From Azorinus chamasolen (Eukaryota; Mollusca; Bivalvia; Cardiida; Solecurtidae), in assembly GCA_963576725.1 (NCBI GenBank), contig OY755243.1, forward strand, positions 81,393,945 to 81,457,944: a DNA stretch of 64,000 bases, given 5' to 3'. The notes beneath the pieces are model-generated. The model did not search any database, had not been told where the DNA came from, and saw only the letters and a list, made by a program, of their open reading frames with translations. A program made the translations under genes and the position numbers. Below are positions 1-9,773 of this stretch, in pieces (position 1 is the stretch's first letter; every line of letters begins with the position of its first letter).

Positions 1-180
1 GAAAACCCGTTGCATTCTACCACGCTAAACAGTTTGGTTGCAGGGGAGCGTGAAGGCTTAGAACAGAACATATATTTTATTGATTTGTACATAGTACATC
101 ATCATATACACATTATATAGTACACGTTATAGCATATTGTATATATTCATATAATATATGTAAAGATATGACAAACTTTT

Positions 181-505
181 TTATGGAGAACGATGGCGCT
201 TGAAGGTGATCCGATAGCGCTTCAGTTACGATCTTGGCGATCAAGTAGCATTCCTATGGCGATTTTGGCATTCCTATGGCGATTTTGGCAATCAAGTAGC
301 GCTCTGATGGGGATTTTGGTGATCAAGTAGCGATTTGATGGCGTTCTTGACGGAGTGCCACGGATCTTTGTGCAGCGGAGCAGACCGACGGTGACCATGG
401 AGATCTGATAGAGTTCCACTAGAGATCAGGTGGTGCTTCTGGCGATCTGTGGCGCTCTCACAGAGCGCCATAGATCTCAGCCTAGTGGAATGGGGGTATT
501 CTTTA
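181..505. repeat. GC-richer degenerate repeat tract
   Basis: This tract is visibly richer in GC than its surroundings and repeats GGCGAT and GATCAAGTAGC motifs. A 20-bp unit (ATTCCTATGGCGATTTTGGC) occurs twice in tandem at 250-289. A hairpin with GGCGCTCT/AGAGCGCC arms lies at 444-476. The tract ends in CTAGTGGAATGGGGG, which is also seen at the end of the tract near 10.5-10.7 kb. I do not recognise the family. The ORF on the minus strand here is low-complexity and not a credible gene. Confidence 0.5.
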
Positions 506-521
506 CTTTAATTTATTTTTT

Positions 522-702
522 CCTTGATAAATACCTTTTCACACCTCAAGGTCTGCTCTGTTTGCTTATAAAACTGTAATAAATCTGACTTTACAGTTTC
601 TACCAAAATAAGCTATGAACATGTACCATTATAAAAATTCGGCCAGTAAATATTCATGATGTCATTATCTATTACTTGAATATTAAACAGGGAAAGGGTT
701 AA
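522..702 (+). repeat. C-family MITE, core deleted
   Basis: The right half of a C element is clear: CTGCTCTGTTTGCTTA, then an AATATTCATGATGTCATTA block, ending GGGAAAGGGTTAA. The left CAGATC... half of the central palindrome is missing, so the hairpin is lost. Confidence 0.6.
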
Positions 703-1127
703 GTGTATTTTAGGAGGTTCATACCTATAATCGGATGAAACAGGAAACAGTAAATTTATTGACATGGCCATTGAACCTCAGGGCTGTCTGTATTGTGTTA
801 CCAGACAATCAAATGAGCACCTTCAAGTGATACAGGGCACTAAAGTATTGCCAAAGGCTGTAGACCCAGATCAATTGCTTCATTTGATCATGAGATATGA
901 TTGTCTGACAATGACTTGCGATAGTTAGACAAATTGTTCTTTGGAATGACAAACAGTGTAGACCCAGATCAACTGCATCCTCTGAGATATTATGTCTGAC
1001 AAGGATTTTTCTTGATTTAGAGGTATGGCAAACGGTGTAGACTAAACAGACTGGAGCTCAAAATGCTATGCAAATCTTTTCTCCTTCACCCTGTCTTTCA
1101 TATAAACTCATTTTCGCACATTTGCAA
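703..1127. other. Degraded MITE-core fragments
   Basis: There is no gene-like sequence. Isolated GTAGACCCAGATCAA core motifs occur near 859 and 959, and a similar CGGTGTAGAC near 1032. They suggest old F- or C-type copies decayed past recognition. Confidence 0.4.
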
Positions 1128-1383
1128 ACAGACTAAACACCTTTCTATACCTTTGCAAACAGAGTAGACCCAGATCAGATGGCTCCTATAGGAGCCGTCT
1201 GATCAGGATCTACTGTGTTTGATTATGATATAATATAGATATGATTCTATAATATAGATATGATTCTACAGTTTCTGCTATGGCCAAACATTCCTGTGTC
1301 CATTGGCTATTTTAATAATTTATCTAATTAATATTCATTAGGTCATTATTTCTGACATGAATATTCATGGAGTAAAGGGTTAA
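1128..1383 (+). repeat. C-family MITE
   Basis: The copy is near complete, with the central palindrome GATGGCTCCTATAGGAGCCG around 1180-1200 and the right end ATTCATGGAGTAAAGGGTTAA. A 16-bp TATAATATAGATATGATTCT stretch is duplicated just right of the core. The left TTAA has decayed. Confidence 0.75.
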
Positions 1384-1537
1384 ACCATTAGATTTATCCG
1401 AATGAATGTATTGATATTTGCAAAATTTACTTTTTGAAGTGTGTTGTAAAGTTATTTTTCAATACGTTGCTGACATACCAAAGGCTGTTTGAAATTAATT
1501 TTACAAGAAACAGGTGAAGGACCATAGATGAAACTTT

Positions 1538-1660
1538 GAAAGGGTTCTCCACCAAACCCTGTGTTGTGACCACTCTTTAGAATTCTCTCAAAAAGACAAT
1601 TCTAAAGAGTGATCACAACATACAGAGTTTGCTGTAGAATAAAGGAGCTATTCTGACCAA
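1538..1660. repeat. E-family palindromic element
   Basis: Two inverted arms (CTCCACCAAACCCTGTGTTGT and its complement) flank an inner TCTTTAGAATT palindrome. Complete E copies read as one long imperfect hairpin of about 95 bp with short AT-rich flanks. Confidence 0.65.
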
Positions 1661-1750
1661 AAAAATTGTTTCATTTATGATGCATATTATCTATGTTTCT
1701 GACTTATTAAATTTGTACCAACAATTTCACTGCTTCATGAATATTCATTT

Positions 1751-2032
1751 AACATGTTACTCCATAAAAAAACGCCTTTCTATGCATTTGCAGACAGAGA
1801 AGACCTAGATCAGATAGCTCCTGTAGGAGCCATCTGATCTGGGTCTGCCCTGTTTGCTTATGATATAATACAGCTTCTTCACGGATTCTTGTACAGATTC
1901 TACAGCTTTTTCCATGGCCAAAAAATCCTGTTTTCATATGTCATAATTGAGATTACACTAAGTAATATTTATGATGTCCAAGTAATATTTATGATGTATT
2001 TCTTGCATGAATGTTTGTGGAATAAAGGGTTG
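1751..2032 (+). repeat. C-family MITE with internal duplication
   Basis: The core is GATAGCTCCTGTAGGAGCCA. An 18-bp segment (AAGTAATATTTATGATGT) is tandemly doubled near 1957-1996, and the right end is GGAATAAAGGGTTGA. The TTAA flanks have mutated. Confidence 0.7.
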
Positions 2033-2069
2033 AGAAATAATGACACCATACATACACATTAGCTGGAAA

Positions 2070-2270
2070 ATTTATGGACACAGAATCTTTTGGTATTGGT
2101 TACGGAAAATCAGATCTATATAATTTCATAAGCAAATATGAGTATACACAGATCAGACTAATACTACAGTCTACTCTGTTTGAAAAGGTGTGAAAAAGTG
2201 GTCTGTATGTAGTATATAAAAGTTTATTTATGTAATTATTTCTTACATGAATTTTCATCAAGTAAAGGGC
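2070..2270. repeat. C-family fragments
   Basis: A fragment in minus orientation (ATCAGATCTATATAATTTCATAAGCAAA) is joined to a right end in plus orientation that finishes CAAGTAAAGGGCTAA. The core is too decayed to fold. Confidence 0.45.
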
Positions 2271-2482
2271 TAACCATTACAGTGCGGGACACAAGTCACT
2301 AATGTCATATGCAAACAGTGTAGACCCAGATGAGAGGGCTCCTAGAGGAGCCCTCTCATCAGGGTCTGCACTGTTTGTCATGTAACACTTTTCTTTAGAA
2401 AAATCCCTAAATATTCACCATAGGTTTTACCTGTTTGAATTTCGGAATAGTCTATTTGAAAAGTCAGCGTTGTACGGGTTAA
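2270..2482 (+). repeat. F-family MITE
   Basis: This is a full-length reference copy. It starts CTAACCATTACAGTGCGGG, has the core GTAGACCCAGATGAGAGGGC with a matching right arm, and ends CAGCGTTGTACGGGTTAA. The TTAA-CCC / GGG-TTAA ends match the A, B, C and G families. Confidence 0.7.
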
Positions 2483-2689
2483 AATAAACCTAATCAGCAT
2501 TGTGGAGATTCAAGTGCCTGTTTTATATTTTCTCTTATCTTGTCATTTAAAGCCAATATCAAGTGCTATCATAACCTAGCATGGCATTTACAACAATTTT
2601 ATGTTCCATATTTTGTTACACTTTCTTGCCATATAAAACTTGATACTTGCAGTGTCTCTAATGGCCCGAGATATGTAGCACAGAGCAAC

Positions 2690-2842
2690 AGATAATTGTG
2701 CGTACTGGAGTATTAAAATAGTGATTTCTCTTCCAAACCCTATGTTGTGACCACTCTTTAGAATCGTATCTTCAAGACGATTCCAACGAGCGGTCACAAC
2801 ATATATATAGGGTTTGGTGGAGAAATAAAGTAGTTCTTGAAA
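2690..2842. repeat. E-family palindromic element
   Basis: The arms (CCAAACCCTATGTTGTGACC and complement) and flanks (GTGCGTACTGGAGTATTAAAA at left, GGAGAAATAAAGTAGTT at right) are clear. The inner palindrome carries several substitutions. Confidence 0.65.
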
Positions 2843-2899
2843 ATGTTTTAATTTACGCATCTTATCTGGATTTCTGTGTAGAAAATTGATTCAAACCTT

Positions 2900-3330
2900 T
2901 TTAACCCATTTTACCTGATAGAGTCACTGTTTGATACCTTTGTAAACAGAGTAGACCCAGATTGGACAGCTCCTGCAGGAACAGTCTGATCAGGGTCTGC
3001 TCTGTTTACTAATAGAATTATATTTAGATATGATTTTACAGTTTCTGCCATGGTAGAAAACTCCTATGTTCACGTACAGTGAAACTGGCTAAACTGGATG
3101 TTAAATTTAGTATAAATATCTGTCTTGGGGACAGGTGGCAGCTTAATGCAGGGTGAAAGTCATGCAGAAAGCTCCTCAAGGAGCTTTCTGCATGATTTTC
3201 ATACTGCATTAAGCAGCCACCTGCCTAAAAGTATCTACATGTAAATTGTTCTCTACTAGAATTCCGGTTTAGAAGGGGTTTACTGTATACCATTATAAAT
3301 TTCAGCTAATAAAATTATATGTGCCAGCAC
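2900..3330 (+). repeat. C-family MITE split by a D element
   Basis: The left part (2900-3074) runs from a TTAACCC-type end through the core to CTATGTTCACG. The C sequence resumes after the inserted D element with CATTATAAATTTCAGCTAA. The split pins the D insertion to a TA dinucleotide that is duplicated on both sides. Confidence 0.7.
3077..3285 (+). mobile_element. D-family TA-flanked hairpin element
   Basis: The ends are CAGTGAAACTGGCTAAAC and its inverted counterpart GTTTAGAAGGGGTTTACTG, and TA flanks both sides. The interior is one long hairpin built on CAGGTGGCAGCTTAATGCAG and AGTCATGCAGAAAGCTCC arms. CAGT-type ends with TA duplications suggest a non-autonomous Tc1/mariner-pogo-type element. 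Confidence 0.75.
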
Positions 3331-3399
3331 CTGAGTCTCACTTTAAATGGAGGGGTATTCCTGCAAGACTTGTGTTGCAGATGTGACTTTTGGAAAATA

Positions 3400-3515
3400 A
3401 TTTGTGAAACAATAATACTGACCCTGATCAGACTGACCTGGTCAAACTGCCCTCTGATCTGGGTCTACACTGTTTGTCTGTGTCCTTTTAGGGACACTTG
3501 GCATAAATCGGTTAA
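3400..3515. repeat. Degenerate F-type core
   Basis: ACCCTGATCAGACTGACC and CTCTGATCTGGGTCTACACT form a weak inverted pair, followed by CTGTTTGTC as in F elements. The ends are not recognisable. Confidence 0.45.
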
Positions 3516-3782
3516 CATTAGTTTGCCATGAATCATACTGTATTTTTGATGGTGCTAGCATCTGAGATGTTGAAATGATCAATTCAGGGAGAAAATTTTG
3601 TCACACACGTGGAGAGAGTTATGGCCCTTTCTAAGGTTTTTGACAGGTGGCGGTCTAGTGCAAGTTGTGTAACTCCACTTTAGTCCATGTGTATTGTCCA
3701 ATTCTGTTTGTGTCATCCGTAAATATCAGGGTAACACTGCTTAGCAGAGTGACACTTAAAGATCACATCTTTTGTCTATTTA

Positions 3783-5779
3783 TTTTTATGCCCCCCAGAT
3801 CAAATCTGGGGGGCATATTGTTTTTGCCCTGTCTGTTTAAATTGGTCATAACTTTTGAGCCAGTACAGATAGAGACTTGATATTTGGCATGCATATGTAT
3901 CTCATAAGGCCGCACATTTTGAGGGGTGATATGGTCAAGGTCATCCTTCAAGGTCAGAGGTCAAATATATGGGTCAAATCACCGACTTTAACATTGGCCA
4001 TAACATTTGGACCAGTAGAGATAGAGACTTGATATTTGGCATGCTTGTGTATCTCATGAAGCTGCACATTTCGAGGGGTGACATGTCAAGGTCATCCTTC
4101 AGGGTCAAAGGTCAAATTATCTGGTTTTTTTGGCTGTAACTTTAACGCAACCTTAACATTGGTCATAACTTTTGAGTCAGTACAGATAGAGACTTGATAT
4201 TTGGCATGCATATGTATCTCATAAAGCCGCACATTTTGAGGGGTGACATGTCATGGTCAAGGTCATCCTTAAAGGTCAGAGGTCAAATATATGGGTCAAA
4301 TCACCGACTTTAACATTGGCCATAACTTTTGGACCAGTAAAGATAGAGACTTGATATTTGGCATGCTTGTGTATCTCATGAAGCTGTACATTTATAGGGG
4401 TGACATGTCAAGGTCAAGGTCATCCTTCAGGGTCAAAGGTCAAATTGTCTGTTTCTTTGTCTGTAACTTTAACATTGGTCATAACTTTTGAGCCAGTACA
4501 GATAGTGACTTGATATTTGGCATGCATATGTATCTCATAAAGCCGCACATTTTGAGGGGTGACATGTCAAGGTCAAGGTCATCCTTCACGGTCAGAGGTA
4601 AAATATATGGGTCAAATTACTGACTTTAACATTGGCCATAACTTTTGGACCAGTAGAGATAGAGACTTGATATTTGGCATGCTTATGTATCTCATGAAGC
4701 TGCACATTTTGAGGGGTGACATGTCAAGGTCATTCTTCAGGGTCAAAGGTCAAATTGTCTGTTTGTCTGTAACTTTAACATTGGTCATAACTTTTGAACC
4801 AGTACAGATAGAAACTTGATATTTGGCATGCATATGTATCTCATAAAGCCGCACATTTTGAGGTGTGACATGTAAAGGTCAAGGTCACCCTTAAAGGTCA
4901 GAGGTCAAACATATGGGTCAAATCACCGACTTTAACATTGGCCATAACTTTTGGACCAGTACAGATAGAGACTTGATATTTGGCATACTTGTATCTCATG
5001 AAGCTGCACAGTTTGAGGGGTGACATGTCAAGGTCATCCTTCAGGGTCAAAGGTCACCAACTTCAAATTGGCCATAACTTTTGAACCAATAGAGATAGAG
5101 TCTTGATATTTGGTATGCATGTGTATCTCATGAAGCTGCACATTTTGAGGGGCAACATGTCAAGGTAAAGGTCATTTTTTAGGGTCAAAGGTCACCGACT
5201 TTAACACTGGCCATAACTTTTGAACCTGTAGATACAGACTTGACATTTGGTATGCATGTGTATCTCATGAAGCTGCACAGTTTGGGGGTGACATGTCAAA
5301 GTCAAGGTCATCTTTCAGGGTCAAAGGTCACCGACTTTAACATTGGCCATAACTTTTGAACCAGTAGAGATACAGACTTGATAGTTTGTATATATGTGTT
5401 TCTCATTTGGCTGCACAGTTTGAGGGGTGACATGTCAAGGTCAAGGTCATCTTTGAAGGTCAAAGGTCATTAACATTGGCCATAACGTTTGAACCAGTAG
5501 ATATACAGCCTTGATACTGGTATGCATGTATATCTCATGAAGCCGCACAGTTTGAGGGGTGACATGTCAAGGTCAAGGTCATCCTTCATGGTCAAAGGTC
5601 ACCAACTTTTAACATTGGCCATAACTTTTGAACCATTAGAGATACAGACTTGATATTTGGTATGCATGTGTACCCCATGAAGCTGCACAGTTTGAGGAGT
5701 GACATGTCAAGATCAATGTCATCCTTCAGGGTCAAATATCATATTGAGGGGGCATAGTGTTTCACAAACACATCTTGTT
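3783..5779 (+). mobile_element. N1 Helentron/pearl-like element, tandem core
   Basis: The left end is a T-run followed by a perfect 13-bp-arm hairpin (3788-3816, ATGCCCCCCAGAT/ATCTGGGGGGCAT). The core holds about 13 diverged units of roughly 135-160 bp, each with GGCCATAACTTTTG, CTTGATATTTGGCATGC, TGACATGTCAAGGTCA and GGGTCAAAGGTCA. The right end is a GTGTTTCACAAACAC hairpin followed by ATCTTGTT. Bivalve pearl elements and non-autonomous Helentrons have this general design. Apparent small ORFs are frame shadows of the repeat. Confidence 0.7.
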
Positions 5780-5854
5780 CTTTCATACTTTTTACATCAT
5801 TTATATTTTGTCTGACACTACAGCAGGTGACATTATTGTGTTCTACGCTATACT

Positions 5855-6034
5855 CTCATGTAGGAGCCATCTGATCAACGTCTGCTCTGTTTTCTTGTGA
5901 TATAATATAGGTCTGATTCTACAGTTCCAGTTATGGTCAAAAGATTTTTCTGTGTCCATAAATTATTTGATTATAACAATCAAATATTCATGATATCATT
6001 ATTTCTTACATGATTATTCATGGCATAATGAGTT
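5855..6034 (+). repeat. C-family MITE, right half
   Basis: GGAGCCATCTGATCAACGTC starts the copy at the centre of the core, and the C right flank follows to a weak GCATAATGAGTTAA end. The left half is absent. Confidence 0.6.
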
Positions 6035-6039
6035 AAAGT

Positions 6040-6195
6040 AAGGCAATAGTTTAAAGCAGGATGATTGTGTATGCAGAAAAGTGTCAGAGCTTTCTGTTAC
6101 AAATTACTTTCATTTTTCACTAAGCAACCACCTGATTTTAAGACACCTGTATTTATTAAGTGCTTGCTAAAGAGACATTTGACTGTATATTATTA
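6040..6195. repeat. Degenerate D-type element
   Basis: The D right side can be followed (TTTCACTAAGCAACCACCTG, then ACATTTGACTGTATA). The left end is not clear and the inner hairpin is damaged. Confidence 0.45.
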
Positions 6196-6422
6196 TCCCA
6201 TTACCTCATAGAGCCTATTTGAATAACCACTTTAAATAGATCTACTGAAAAGGAGCATTTACTAGAAAAAAGGGAAAGTTTAGAAGTGTGTAGTTTTGGA
6301 ACCATGGTAATAAATAGAGCATAAAAGTTTGCTCCTATGGAGAAAATGCTCTATTTATCACATTTTCAGAAAGTTACTTTTACGGAGGCGTCAAAAGGCG
6401 TCAATGTGAGGTAATGGGTTAA
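6196..6422 (+). repeat. A-family MITE
   Basis: The copy starts CCATTACCTCATAGAGCCTA and ends TGTGAGGTAATGGGTTAA. The central hairpin (AATAGAGCAT...ATGCTCTATTTATCAC) has an expanded, mismatched loop. The left TTAA has mutated to TATC. Confidence 0.7.
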
Positions 6423-6602
6423 AATACTTGATATGGTATCAAACATTCTTAGGAGCATGGCATTTTCAGTGCACTAAAGGTGCCTAATCAAATACTAAAA
6501 TCATTTCTCCACCAATGATGGGAAAATGACCAAAATGATTGAAATGTTTTTAACAATTTTGCAAACTCAAATCGGGATTTTCAGATTAATCTGGAAAGTC
6601 TC

Positions 6603-6625
6603 TCCCCCCCCCCCCCCACCCCCCC
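6603..6625 (+). repeat. Poly-C tract
   Basis: The tract is almost pure C with a single A, and it abuts the TTAA of the following B element. Confidence 0.9.
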
Positions 6626-6852
6626 TTAACCCTTTCCCTGTTCCATCTTTATTACCAATTTTAATACCTACTGATATGAAATATGGAAGGTGGAACATTG
6701 TAACCATTTTAGAAAGTAAAGAAACATATATATCAAATTCCATTAGCAAACAGAGCAGACCCTGATCAGACGGCTCCTATAGGAGCCATCTGATCTGGGT
6801 CTACTCTGTTTGCAAATGCGTGAAAACACTTTAACATGAGGGACAGGGTTAA
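6626..6852 (+). repeat. B-family MITE, TTAA both ends
   Basis: This is a complete copy from TTAACCCTTTCCCTG to GAGGGACAGGGTTAA, with TTAA at both ends. It contains GGAAGGTGGAACATTGTA and a near-perfect core palindrome around AGACGGCTCCTATAGGAGCC. Confidence 0.85.
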
Positions 6853-6867
6853 CAATTTATACGCACA

Positions 6868-7030
6868 GAGCAATAGATACATGTGCATATACAAATAATA
6901 AAATCATTTCTCCACCAAGCCCATTGCTGTGGTCACTCTTTAGAATCATCTCGAAGAGACAATTCTAAAGAGTGGTCACAACACAGAGTTTAGTGGAGAA
7001 ATAAAGAAGATATTGCTGAAAATGTTTCAT
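6868..7030. repeat. E-family palindromic element
   Basis: The arms are CTCCACCAAGCCCATTGCTG and complement, with inner TCTTTAGAATCATCTCGAAG. The flanks are AATACAAATAAT-type on the left and GAAAATGTTTCATTTTCTCC on the right. An isolated left flank of the same family also occurs at 6480-6515. Confidence 0.65.
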
Positions 7031-7330
7031 TTTCTCCAGCTATGACAGTATGACATAACCTTTTGTAGCATGCTACCTATCAGTGATTAAATTTTACAAC
7101 TAAATTACAATGGCCACATATTTGATTACTGGCCTCCTTGTAAATAATGTATCTCCTCCATAAACTGACATTATAAGAAGCAATAAATATTTCAAGTAGC
7201 ACGTCTTACTGATGTTTAAGTCCAAAACTTTGTCAGAGTTTTAATGCATGTGGAAGCCTACACCACTGTAGATTAGTACTAGACCGGCCAATAGCTGCAT
7301 CGACTTGTATCAGGTAAATTTGTAGATGTG
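7031..7330. other. No feature recognised
   Basis: I see AT-rich sequence with no convincing ORF, hairpin or family match. Confidence 0.5.
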
Positions 7331-7331
<1 letters not shown>

Positions 7332-7373
<42 letters not shown>

Positions 7374-7404
7374 TGTGTGTGTGCGCGCGCGTGCGCGTGT
7401 TTGC
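7332..7404 (+). repeat. (TG)n/(CG)n microsatellite
   Basis: A TG dinucleotide run of about 45 bp passes into alternating GTGCGCGCGCGTGCGCGTG. Alternating purine-pyrimidine DNA of this type can adopt Z-form. Confidence 0.9.
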
Positions 7405-7414
7405 ATTTATTTAG

Positions 7415-7627
7415 ACCTTTACTGCATGAATATTCATATAAGAAATAATGACATCATGAATATTAATCACAGTAATTTTTATAATGGGATAGTTATGATG
7501 TCAAGAGATGTTGTTTCCGTAATGAAACAGATCTAGAGCAGGCCCTGATCAGACTACTCCTATAAGAGCCATCTGATCTAGGTCTTCTCTGTTGGCAAAG
7601 CTGTATAAAGGTGTTTGGAAGGTTAAC
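7415..7627 (-). repeat. C-family MITE
   Basis: ATGAATATTCATATAAGAAA starts the element in minus orientation. The core is AGACTACTCCTATAAGAGCC and the end is GTGTTTGGAAGGTTAA. It begins immediately after the microsatellite. Confidence 0.65.
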
Positions 7628-7969
7628 TAAATTAGACAAGGCTGATATGTATCAAATTCTAATAAAAAATAACTTTTATATTGTCATGTTTGATCTGGAT
7701 CAAAACTTTTCTCAGAACCTGGATAATACAAGTTAACTTAATAGTTTGTTCTTCCCAGGCAATAGTACAAAATAATTAGTTAATTTGAAAAAGTTTCCGT
7801 TTTTAGCATAGGCAGTCTACGCACTATATTACATTACGTAGATACGATATTGCATGCATGATCAATTTTTATGGTTGGTCTGCTTGATGGTTTGTCGATT
7901 AAACTTGAAGTGTGAAAATCAAAATAGGTTCCAGAAATAGTTTTCCCTTAAAATTGTATGTTTTATTTA
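7628..7969. other. No feature recognised
   Basis: There is no ORF of note and no family motif in this AT-rich stretch. Confidence 0.45.
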
Positions 7970-8171
7970 GCCCTTTATTTCGCAGATACACCTTTTAACA
8001 CTTTTACAAACAGAGTAGAACCAGATAAGATGGCTTTTGTTGGAGCTGTCTGATCAGGGTCTACTCCGTTTGTGTATGGATGTATTATAGATCTCATGCA
8101 TGATTCTACGTTTTCTGCCTTTGCCAAAGATTCCTGTGATCATAGGCCATTATAAATAGTAAACTAACTAA
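7970..8171 (+). repeat. C-family MITE, right end replaced
   Basis: The left end TTATTTCGCAGATACACC, a decayed core (AGATGGCTTTTGTTGGAGCT) and the flank to GGCCATTATAAATAG are present. A C element in the opposite orientation begins where the right end should be. Confidence 0.6.
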
Positions 8172-8502
8172 CCCTTACCTGTTCAATATTCATGTAAGAA
8201 ATAATAACATCATGAATATTTATGAGCTCAATTTTTATGTTACATGAACACAGCATTTTTCAATTTGGCAGTAACTGTAAAATCAGATCTATATAATTTC
8301 ATAAGCAAACAGAGCAGACCCTGATCAGACAAGTCTTATGGGAACCGTCTGTTAAATATAATTAGGAGCTCTGATTTGAGTCTGCAGCAATAAATACGGT
8401 AAATCTGTTTGTAAAAGTATGAAAAGACGTTTATATGAGGAACACTGTTAATATTCACAATATCATTATTTCTTTCATGAATATTCATGAATAATGGGTT
8501 AA
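8168..8502 (-). repeat. C-family MITE with disrupted core
   Basis: The copy starts CTAACCCTTACCTGTTCAAT and ends ATTCATGAATAATGGGTTAA. About 45 bp of unrelated sequence sits in the core. Its final TTAA is the first TTAA of the next element. Confidence 0.65.
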
Positions 8503-8990
8503 CCCTTTCCCTGTTCAGTATTCATGTAAAATAAAATAACATCATGAATATTTATTAGCTAAATTTTTATAGTGGTACCAGAATACAGGATGTTTTGTTA
8601 TTGAAGTACTAGTAGAAACTGTAACGTTACACCTATTTTGATAAACTTCTTAACCCTTTCCTCCATTAATACGCCTTTCTACACCTGTAAAAATCACCAG
8701 TTGAAACTATTGTGATAAATAGAGCATTTGCTCCTATAGGAGCAAATGCTCTATTTATCACAAAGGTTTCATACTACAAATTTCTAAAAAAAAGTTCTTT
8801 TCTCTAGTTAATGCTCCTTTTCGGTAGATTCATTCAAAGAGGTTGGATCTAAAAATAGCCTATGGAGGAAAGGGTTAATAAATTTCTTAAGCAAACAGAG
8901 CAGACCCGATAGGAGCTGTCTGATCTGGGTCTACTCTGTTTTCAAATGCTTGAAAAAAAGTGTTTATATGAGGGAAAGGGTATAGGATGT
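8499..8990 (-). repeat. C/B hybrid MITE interrupted by an A element
   Basis: The outer element starts TTAACCCTTTCCCTGTTCAG, runs to AAACTTC, is interrupted by an A element, then resumes TAAATTTCTTAAGCAAACAG and ends at AGGGAAAGGGTATAGG. The left end is B-like while the body is C-like. Confidence 0.7.
8650..8878 (-). repeat. A-family MITE nested in a C/B element
   Basis: TTAA-CCCTTTCCTCCATTAATAC opens and ATGGAGGAAAGGG-TTAA closes this copy. Both TTAA copies are intact, so the insertion and its 4-bp duplication are directly readable. The central hairpin GAGCATTTGCTCCTATAGGA is perfect. Confidence 0.9.
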
Positions 8991-9314
8991 TAACTGTGTA
9001 TGTATGTTGTTTCAAACAACAGGGTGAAATACCTACCTACCTACCCGCTTATTATTATTTACATGCCAAGAAATTAGCCTGTCTGATCTTTTACTGTTGA
9101 CTGGAGTAAGCACCTGAGAGATAATCTGACTGAACTGTTAACCTTCATGCCCAATAGGTCAGCTGTTTCAGAAAGGATGCCAGCTAAGTTTGTAGTAAAT
9201 GAAAAATCATTTCAAGCTGTTGTATAGAGTATTATTTCACCTTTTGAATGTCTGCTATTAGTTTTTGTTTTGCAAATGATAAAGAATCAGATGAAAGGGC
9301 TTCAAAAGGAGCCT
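8991..9314. other. Unassigned spacer with a shared motif
   Basis: CAACAGGGTGAAATACCTAC followed by a CTAC run at 9018-9043 recurs near 12341-12368. The motif may mark the end of an unrecognised repeat. Nothing else is recognised. Confidence 0.4.
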
Positions 9315-9548
9315 TTAACCCTTTCCCTGTTCTATATTTAGCCCAAATTTCAATACCTACTGAATATTCATTAACAAAATAGTTATAAATAAATATGAAA
9401 GGTGGAATATTGTAGACATTTTAGAAAGCAAAGAAACAGATCTTTCAAATTCTATTAGCAAACAGAGTAGACGCCTCTAGGAGCCGTCTGATCTGGGTCT
9501 ACTCTGTTTGCAAATGCGTGAACATGTTTATATGAGGGAAAGGCTAAA
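9315..9548 (+). repeat. B-family MITE
   Basis: The left end TTAACCCTTTCCCTGTTCTA is intact. The left arm of the core is shortened (AGAGTAGACGCCTCTAGGAG), and the right end reads GAGGGAAAGGCTAA. Confidence 0.8.
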
Positions 9549-9773
9549 ACAGTACGTCACTTACCGTATTACCAATCATGTTAGAAATAATGACATTGTA
9601 AATATTAATTAGCTGAAATTTTAGTCCTCTACCAGAGCTGAAGCTGAAGGGGACTGTAGTTTTTTGTTGTTTGTGCATCTGTCCGTCCAGCCATCCATCT
9701 GTGCATCAGTCTGCATCAATTAGTTGTCCAGACTTTAAAGTGGTTTGCGTTATTATTAACTTGAGATATATAC

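Noticed and set aside
1175..1205. Rho-independent terminators
   Set aside because: The short GC hairpins are cores of dispersed MITEs in a eukaryotic genome and are not followed by consistent T-runs.
3319..4819. Small ORFs at 3319-3531, 3665-3880, 4291-4491 and 4559-4819
   Set aside because: They lie in MITE cores or N1 units, and their translations repeat with the DNA unit.
3787..5779. CRISPR-like array
   Set aside because: Units are contiguous and diverged, with no unique spacers, and the DNA is eukaryotic.
7332..7404. Arg/Val-Cys-rich short protein
   Set aside because: Translation of a TG microsatellite.
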